Shown here one piece after another: positions 57,090 to 64,000 of a stretch of 64,000 nucleotides of DNA. A model generated the notes under the pieces. It worked only from the letters and a program-made list of their open reading frames with translations. It ran no database searches and was not told where the DNA came from. The DNA comes from Amoebophrya sp. A120 (Eukaryota > Sar > Dinophyceae > Syndiniales > Amoebophryaceae): positions 4,570,918 through 4,634,917 of the forward strand of contig CAJINV010000005.1 in the NCBI GenBank assembly GCA_905178155.1, written 5' to 3'. The position numbers and the translations under genes are program-made. The number at the start of each line of letters is the position of its first letter. Positions within the stretch are counted from its first letter, which is position 1.

Positions 57090-58055
57090 TTACTCGTCGG
57101 ACCGGGACTTGCGCTCTAACAGGGCCTTGCGATCCTTGTCGAGCTTGTATGAGATTGCACAACTCCCCCTCCCCCTCATTTGTATGGTACGAGCAGCAAT
57201 ACAGACACCAGCTCAAATGGAGCCTGCGCACGACAAATATACACACGAATTGTAGTGCTGTTCGTGGTTCCAAAATTTGTCATGCTCGCTGTTCTTGCAG
57301 ACAAGATGTGGATTTGGGCTTTCGCATCACAAATGAGGGGGAGGGAGAATTGTGCACTCTCATAGCTTGATCTTGGTGATCATCACCTTGGATGGCTGCA
57401 CCGGGACGTTGGTGGACTGTCCGTTAACCTTGTCACGGGGACTATGCATGGTAAAAATCTTTTGCTTGTGACATCGGCTTGTTGTTGTGCTGTCGAGGAC
57501 AATTCGATACTAGTCTGTATCGCATACCCATATACTCTCGGCATACAAAGCAACGGCCTTCTTCTCGTGCCAAGACTTTATTTCATCCCTCTTTGGACCT
57601 AAAACTCACGCTTTGAAATGTGGTTCTGTTAAAAAAATCTTCAAAAAAAGCCATTCTTGGCATGAGAGATGACCACCACACCGACGCTGAAGGTGAAACG
57701 TATGCAAAAATCCACCTTGACTCTCGAATTATGACAAAAAGTTATCCTCGACATCAACAGCATGACAAAGAAGAACAAAAGCAGAAGATTTTCCTTTTTC
57801 GTAAGACACCCGCTCGACGTGGATCATCCACTTCTTGCGGAAGACGCCGGTCACCTTGCCCTCACGCTTCTCGGCGCGGCCACGCTTGATGATCACCTCG
57901 TCATCCTTGCGGATAGGGAGGGAGCGGACCTTGTACTTCTGCTGCAGCTCCTTGGACAGCGGAGCGGACATCATCACACGGCGCTTGTGGGACGGGGCGT
58001 TGAAGTGGGCCTTGCGGCACTTGCGGCGGGAAGAAGTCACGTTGGAGAATTTCAT
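57090..58055 (-). CDS. RPL26: 60S ribosomal protein L26 (uL24 family), 125 residues
   Basis: A structural protein of the large cytosolic subunit near the exit tunnel. Exons 58055-57804, 57442-57365 and 57147-57090 give 126 codons including the stop. Diagnostic blocks are [35 protein letters not shown] (the KOW region follows), [36 protein letters not shown] and the end [10 protein letters not shown]. The N-terminus [12 protein letters not shown] matches the family, so the ATG at 58055 is secure. Both introns are introner-type: TAT/TAC ends, no GT-AG, and 5-bp excision restores the expected ERV-RDK and KLDKDRK peptides. The protein is slightly shorter at the C-terminus than animal L26. Confidence 0.95.
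57148..57364. mobile_element. Introner, family D, in RPL26
   Basis: TIR TGAGATTGCACAACTCCCCC / GTGCACTCTCA, target duplication GCTTG. Excision restores KIKLDKDRK. Confidence 0.95.
57443..57803. mobile_element. Introner, family J, in RPL26
   Basis: Ends GGTAAAAATCTTTTGC / GCAGAAGATTTTCC are inverted. 5-bp excision restores ERVSRDKVNG. Confidence 0.82.
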
Positions 58056-59504
58056 CTTTTGATTTCTGGTTTTTTTCGAGAAAGCCGGCTAAAGCTTTTC
58101 AAATGAAAGAACTTCTATGTTACCCAGAAAGGTCCCTGTTTTCGTTGTGGAGTTGTGTCAGAAGAATTTTGTCGTGTGGGATTGGAACAGAACTGTAAGG
58201 TGGCAAGAAAATCTGATGCGTCGATCTTTAAATTTAAAGATCTGATGATGATGTGTCGAGATCATAAAACAGGACGAGGATCCATGTTTCTCGAAATAAC
58301 TCTGATCCAATTAGCGATTTTCGCAAGTTTTTAGAAGCTTACTCAGGATCACATGTATTGTTCCGCTTCTTGTAGATCTGCTTGTTTTTGTCAAGGCGAA
58401 TTCCGATTTTTTTTTTCCGTATGCGTATCTGCTTTCCTTTGTGCGAAATCAGTTGGATAAGAGGATCAATTGCTCCATGGTTGCCAATAATCCGGACTCG
58501 TGAATTTAAAGAGCTTTTTTCCTACCCGGTGGACGAGGTACTATTCGGACCACGAAAATTTTCACAATGTTTTTCAGAGCCGAGTGTAGCCTTCGCAAAG
58601 TCCACCTCAACTTACAACAGATCATTCGTTTTCGTAGTCTGTCATCGATATGGAGACAACAGAACTTTTTGATCCGCATTTTCTAGCGAGGTTCGAACCA
58701 CTGGGATCAGGAAGATTCTCGATTTTGAGAGGCACTGAAGGATCCGTAAAACGACCTGCGAAAAGCATTTCAATTTAGATGGAAGAGCAGCGAATCGCGC
58801 ATTTGCCTTTATTGGCACTCTAATTTCCAGAAAGAACTACTACTCGACCATCTGCACAGCCAGAACACTTGGCATCGCTTCTTCGCCCCATCGCCGCTTC
58901 AACAACAAATCCGCTACTCAGTCGTGATATTTTGAAGAATCATGATATAGGCTTTTATTCCCACCTGCTGTAGTGACTCTAGACGCCTAAAAAATTTTAC
59001 ATCTGGTCCTCGTGGGCCGTCATGTATAATAAGGAGGCAATCTTTTGCCTACCAGGCACTAAGTTGCACTGATTGTTGCAATACCTTGTTCCAAAACTTG
59101 TCTTATCTTGGTCGCCGTGATGGGCCGCTCTCACGTGTCACGTCGTTTAAGTAGTACAGGATTTACCTAGAGCTTTACGAGCCTCAGGACACACATTGAC
59201 ATTGCTTCCAAGAAAGATTGTTTCTGCACTTTTTGACACTACTTCATCAATTTGTTTTGATTGTACACGTAGGAAGCATAATCTTCGAGTTAAAGAATGA
59301 AAACAGTACCATCGCATCATATGGGTTCTCGTCAAGTGCTGTAAAAAGAAGAAGCAACTGCATCTACGACTAGTCACCAGCACCATGAAGACATCGCTTT
59401 CACTACTCAAGAGAGTGCAACTTTAAGCTTACCAGCACGACCAAGTTGTAGTCGACGTGCTGCCTCCGCTCCAACCAGCTCCAGCTGACGCAATTTTACA
59501 CTAT
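58056..59504. other. Intergenic, no gene supported
   Basis: The region upstream of RPL26 and downstream of P1. It has short frames only, some AT-rich tracts and a GTAAG-like donor near 58340, but no coherent exon. The RPL26 promoter should be here; no element is recognised. Confidence 0.5.
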
Positions 59505-61814
59505 CTAACCGTCGCACACCTCCTTCACCTCGCTCTCCGCATTGGCAAAAATCAAAAGACCCTTCCTTGGCCCCCGACCGTCCGGTGCGGCGTGGTAATG
59601 CTGTCTTACTCCCACGGCCTGTGGCGGAAAAATACACAAAGTTTCCGGTGTATCAAATGTAAAAGTGTCTGGGTCTGGAGAAATGCAACTTGTCATGCTA
59701 AATCTGAAACTGAAGCATGCAAAAATCTGTGCTGCGTGATTCCCACAAGTTGTCCAGTTTCGACCAAGTCGGGGGGGAGTTTCTCATTCTCACGAAGGAT
59801 AGGTATGAGAGAGATCGCACAGAATCTGTCGCGCTAGGTCCTGCATTCCAGACCTCATGGGTCACGGAAAAGCTGCATGACAAGTCGCGCACTCTTCCAG
59901 ACCCAGACATTTTTGCATGTGATACGGTGGGCAGGGCTTTAAATTCGTTTCCTCCATCAATTTAGAAAAGGCTATGCATTCTCTTTGTCGGACTCCGGGA
60001 TAATAGCATTGGCCCCTTTAGATGGTGGTTGTGGTTCTTTCTTTCCATCTCGCTGTGTGGCCTTCGTCCCTCGCTTCCCGAACAGGCTTTGGTCTAAAGT
60101 CAGTTGCGAGGCAGCCTCGTCCACGCCGGCTTCGTCTTCATTCCCCGCTGCATAGGACCCTCGCTGACTTTGCTGCTTTCCACGCTTCCATTCGTCGAAC
60201 TGGTTACTCACTCTACGTAGCTCCTGGTACTGGCGATCGAACGAAGCTCCTGCTTCACGTTCATCATGATCCTCTCCAAATCTGACAAGCGGCCCAGACA
60301 GTGTCGTGTGCGGAATACTGCCACAAGAAAGTTCCGGAGCTTCTAGAGATACAACCGCTACCAAAGTATCGGCTGCACAGTAGTCGTTTCCCAGCGGTGG
60401 CTGAGCGGCAGTGCAAACTTTGTAGCCGTGTACCGAGGCCGGCGGGTAAAGAGAGCCCGGTGGCGGTGGGGGGCTAAACTGATCTCCTATCTCGTCCACC
60501 GTATGGAAGCGTCAGGTTTGAAATAATCGCCAAAGTTGAAATAATTTGCAATGCATAAAATGCATGCCCCGAGGTGCGTGTGTTGCAGATCAGGCAAGTG
60601 AGGCCGATCGTAAGCCTGTTTGGGGTTACAGCTCGAGCTGCTAAAGTAGCATGAGAAAATCACTCTTCTTTGCCTGAACAGCATGACAAACTGGATTTAG
60701 GGACCGCCGAAATTTGTCATGCGCCACTTGAAAACTGGGTTCCAACTGGCGTCCGTTTTATGCATGGCAAATCATTTCAACTTTGTCGATTTCAACTCTG
60801 ACACATCCATACACCGCGCGGACCGTGTATACGCGCGCCTCACCCTCCACGTCCTCTTTCGCATTTGCCAGTTTCACTCCGGCGCGCCGGAAAATATTTC
60901 GGATCGTGTTGGCTTCGGCCTCGAAAAGATGCGTGCCGTTTATCCAGGGGTCCATACGCCGGCTGAGCGATTTTACTTCCTCCTTCGTTAGCTTGATATG
61001 CACTTCATTCTTTTCCGGAATGTATCCCGGCAGCTTTTCAAACTTGGCCTGCTGTGCGCTTGCAGCTGCAGTCTTTAAAAAACCCAATCTCGGCGATTTC
61101 CAAGGAAGATGTTGAAGCTGAAGATCTTGCGCAGAAATTAGCCGGCTCTAAAGTCGCTTTGCCGTGGTTCGGGTCGATGACGGCTTTGGCATGACAGACC
61201 CTTAGCGGTTCGATTTTTTCCCCTCCGGTTTCTTTTTGTCGATCATTTCTGCACGCGGATCGGACATCTGCGCCGAACGGCACACTGACCACGCACGGGT
61301 CTGTGTAAGGAAAAGCATTGCAGGTCTGCTCCCGAGCCAGTGGCTCAGTACCACCTTCGCTCCAGCGCGACGCGTCTGCCGGCGCTTGTCCGAGGCCGGC
61401 CGGGGTCGTTCCGACTACGGGCGAAGAATTCCCGATCAAAGCCGCTAACCCCGTAGTTGCAGCCGCCAACCCCATCGTGGCAGCCGCCACGGTTCCGATC
61501 TTTTTGCAACGCTGGGGACGAGGAGTTGCCGCAGGCTCCTGTGAAGCAGGGGAAGAACGTGGTCTGGACAACACCGATTGGTCCTTTTTGGATGTTGATC
61601 CGGGCGGAGGACCCGAAGACTCCTCGTCCTTGTTCGTGCGTTTCAACGTCCGCGCTGAGGCAGCTGGAGTCATGGCCAGCGCAAAAGCAGCATTACTGGG
61701 GCCGATAGTTGTACCCCAGAAACTGCCGAGCAAAGATCCCAGTACGAACAGGAGGAAGCGACCGAAACCTCCAGCAGGAGTGCACGACAGCATGACTCTA
61801 CTTCCGCTGCGCAT
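59505..61814 (-). CDS. P1: putative secreted protein of an unnamed paralogous family, with two frame breaks
   Basis: The ATG at 61814 opens a signal sequence (FGRFLLFVLGSLLGSFWGTT, then small residues). Exons 61814-60812, 60501-59925 and 59650-59505 (stop 59505). The middle holds PGYIPEKNEVHIKLTKEEV and LVAVVSLEAPEL, then IPHTTLSGPL; the end holds ETLCIFPPQAVG, HYHAAP and GPRKG. The partial neighbour P2 shares SLEAP, IPHATLSGPL, AFSELIQET, LKPCPAETLCIFPPQ and HYHAAP in the same order. Relative to P2, P1 needs one base fewer at a T6 run (about 61073) and one base more just before 59990. The shifts compensate, so the total spliced length is still whole codons. They may be sequencing indels or real decay. 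An H-x-T-L motif recalls 2H phosphoesterases, but only one such motif is obvious. Confidence 0.6.
59651..59924. mobile_element. Introner, family A, in P1
   Basis: Full TIRs, target duplication CGGTG. Paralogue P2 has the uninterrupted site. Confidence 0.95.
60502..60811. mobile_element. Introner, family K
   Basis: TIR AAAGTTGAAATAATTTGC / GCAAATCATTTCAACTTT, target duplication CACCG. In-frame join VRAV-DEIGDQ in P1. Confidence 0.93.
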
Positions 61815-63239
61815 TTTCGTATCCACTGAAAAATTGCACAGAAAAAATTTACGTACTGTTTTTTGCTTCCACCACTTGTAAGTGCCGTCGAATAAGCTAC
61901 TTAGCTCAATGAGGTCGTCGTCACTAGATGCCTTGCACGACTTCCACACTAAAAGATTGATTGAAAAGGTCAAGATTCTTTTACAAAGAACAAACTCTCG
62001 TGCCTCGGTTAAATGCGCTGTAAACGAGTTTTTTGAATTTGATGATAAGTTTAGCTTTGACTTCGGTAGAACCTTTATTACGCTGGGGAATGCATGGAAA
62101 TAACATTTGCGTACGACATTGTTGAAGTGCAATCTCGTCACAGAAACAGAATGTACTAGAATATCGAATCCGAAACAACTTTTTCCTTGCTATCATGATT
62201 GCAAGAACCTTTTGCGATGGTCTTCACAGGTGGATCCGTCATCGTGCTCGTTTTTCCTTCTTTACTGCTCTGTCACCGTGAATATTTTTCGGGAAAATAT
62301 GGAAAGCTGTACTAGCACGACCAAGGTTCATTCTCGTCCAGAGATGATCTTTGATTCACTTCTGTAGCTGATCCCTCCTGCATTGGATGCTCACGTGGTT
62401 CGACTCCAGAACATTTTCACTTCTTCATCAAAACGGCGACGGGGACGGACGGTCGTGGAGGTCGGAATTTGCACAAAATTGCTTCTCGTCTTATCCAAAA
62501 TTTCTTCCACCGGGATTCTTTTTGTTGATGTATAAGGGGTTCGTTGACGTCGGGCTGCACCTGCAAGGAATTGTAATTCCTCGAAAGGCAGCCACTGCGT
62601 CGCTCTGCAAGTTGTACGGCAGTTTTTGGCCTCGTACGTGATTGATCTGCTCTAGTAACATTCACTGTAGTGCACGTCGTGCTCCAGTTGTACGACAGTG
62701 TACACGTGGTATAAGTCTGGACTCATACATAATTCCGTAGGCGTAGCTCATCATTCGCACTAATCTGTTCCTTCTGCTACACCTGATTCCCTAGCTCACC
62801 TTGTTCCGCATCAATCTGTTTCTTCTACGCTTTCATTCATTTTCATTGACATTGTACACGTGGTGCTATGATTCAATCCGGGCTCCAGACAATGCCTGAA
62901 ACAGGAACAAAAGTAACTTTTTCCAACAATAAACTTGCGTGGAGGTATAGAAGTCGAAGGTACGACACAGCCAAAAGCGGTAAACGGTTGCAGACGAATA
63001 GAATTTTTTACTGACTTTGAGATTGCTTCCCAACTACACCTCGCGGTAGTGGTCTACCTTCCACGACCCTCTACCTCTTGACGACGAAGGGTTCTTGCTC
63101 CTACAAGGCTATAAGTATATCCGATTCTGTTTTAGAAGATCCTGAAGTTGAATGTGAATCCCAAATCACGTATAAAAATCGCTGACCCGCTGGTGCTCGC
63201 CTCTCGCGAAAAACTCCAATTGTGTGTCTGCTCGCTTCT
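61815..63239. other. Intergenic, no gene seen
   Basis: Short random frames. The upstream flank of P1 and the 3' flank of P2. No introner or repeat recognised. Confidence 0.55.
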
Positions 63240-64000
63240 TTACGCGAGTGAGTGGGCCCTGTTCTTGTACGTGTTTAGGCCTTTCGCGAGAACCAAAAAA
63301 CCCTTCCGCGGCCCATATTGTGGAGGTGCTGCGTGGTAATGCTCCGACGTCCCTTCTGCCTGGGGCGGGAAAATGCACAAGGTCTCTGCGGGACAGGGCT
63401 TCAGGATGGTATGGAGGTATGCAAAACATTATATCGTGCTTTGCTAGTAATAATCTCGATCTAGTTCGTAGAAGTACACTGCAAGATGACAATTTTTGTC
63501 TTTTTGAGATGAAAACCGATGTAAATCTGACAGCATGCGGATGTGAATATGAAGAGAGCAGAGATGAAGATGTAATGTTGCAGCGCACCTTCGTCGCTAC
63601 ATCCACGTCGGACGAGCAGCAGCACGATAGTAAGTACTTTTGCAGAGCATAGTTGGTTTCCTGGATCAGTTCCGAAAATGCGGCGCACTTTTTCCTATCG
63701 GCCTCTTTCTCCATTTCCTCCGGTCGCTGAGTGGAATTTGTCCCTTCTTCTTTTCCGAACTGGGTCATGATATCGTCCAATTCACTTATTGCACGGTTCA
63801 CTATCGCCACTGCCTGGCGTTGCCTTTGTAAAAATGGCACGTCGGAAGATGAGGCAGCGCCGTCTTTATAATTCCGGTCGAGCAGTGGGCCCGACAGCGT
63901 TGCGTGCGGAATGCCCTCAGGGTGGAATTCGTTTCCCTTTGGGAGCATATCGGGCCCCGCACAAGCATAGCCGGGGGCTTCAAGCGACACGACAGCCACG
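63240..64000 (-). CDS. P2: paralogue of P1, 5' end beyond the window
   Basis: Exons from the right edge to 63652 and 63409-63240 (stop 63240-63242), joined across the diverged introner 63410-63651 as ELIQET-ILKPCPAETLCIF. Motifs shared with P1 in the same order: VVSLEAP, EGIPHATLSGPLL, CAAFSELIQET, LCIFPPQAEG, HYHAAP, YGPRKGFLVLAKG. The frame is intact throughout the visible part. It lacks the family A introner that P1 carries between LKPCPP and ETLCIF. Confidence 0.65.
63410..63651. mobile_element. Introner, family B-like, diverged
   Basis: TATGGAGGTATGCAAAAC...ATCGTGC / GCACGATAG...TTTTGCAGAGCATA, target GATGG/GTTGG, P2. Confidence 0.85.

Noticed and set aside
58056-59504. tRNA or other small RNA gene upstream of RPL26
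   Set aside because: I found no cloverleaf, A/B box pair or other conserved RNA signature by eye.
3334-59924. CRISPR-like or rho-independent-terminator-like inverted repeats
   Set aside because: The recurring inverted ends bound about 150-300-bp introners at scattered exon positions. They lack regular spacers, and the host genes are eukaryotic.

Overview
The window is nuclear DNA of a eukaryote, and the best fit is a parasitic dinoflagellate of the Amoebophrya (Syndiniales) type. The organism call is an inference. It rests on three things: unmistakably eukaryotic genes (ribosomal protein L26, a transcription-type cyclin, a calpain, an FHA protein); very long genes cut by dozens of short, inverted-repeat-bounded, non-GT-AG introns of the 'introner' kind; and the absence of any bacterial gene organisation.

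Every supported gene lies on the minus strand. From right to left: a partial gene P2 (63.2 kb to the right edge) and its paralogue P1 (59.5-61.8 kb); RPL26 (57.1-58.1 kb); a two-fold cyclin (53.7-55.6 kb); a giant FHA-domain gene (34.8-53.1 kb); a 390-residue unknown (32.8-34.2 kb); an 888-residue unknown (25.2-32.4 kb); a signal-bearing calpain fused to two SGNH/GDSL hydrolase domains (10.9-24.1 kb); and a large unknown gene (0.2-7.6 kb) with a possible 5' part at 7.9-8.9 kb that uses very short GT-AG introns.

About 58 introner copies are mapped. They fall in some fourteen families with different terminal inverted repeats. Nearly all begin TAT, end ATA, and are flanked by a direct duplication of about 5 bp. 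Removing one element plus one 5-bp copy joins exons in frame at almost every site tested by hand. It also closes the whole frame of the cyclin (423 aa), RPL26 (125 aa), the 390-aa gene and the 888-aa gene. Three further introns are bounded by much longer direct repeats (77, about 22 and 36 bp). Several introners have swollen: one holds a 5.7-kb GC-rich block with a 122-bp satellite array and an assembly gap, one a 311-bp tandem array, one a purine/pyrimidine-biased repeat.

The most interesting items are the calpain-SGNH-SGNH fusion, with an introner splitting the catalytic serine codon; the general TAT...ATA/5-bp excision rule; the long-direct-repeat introns; and natural empty sites for two introners.
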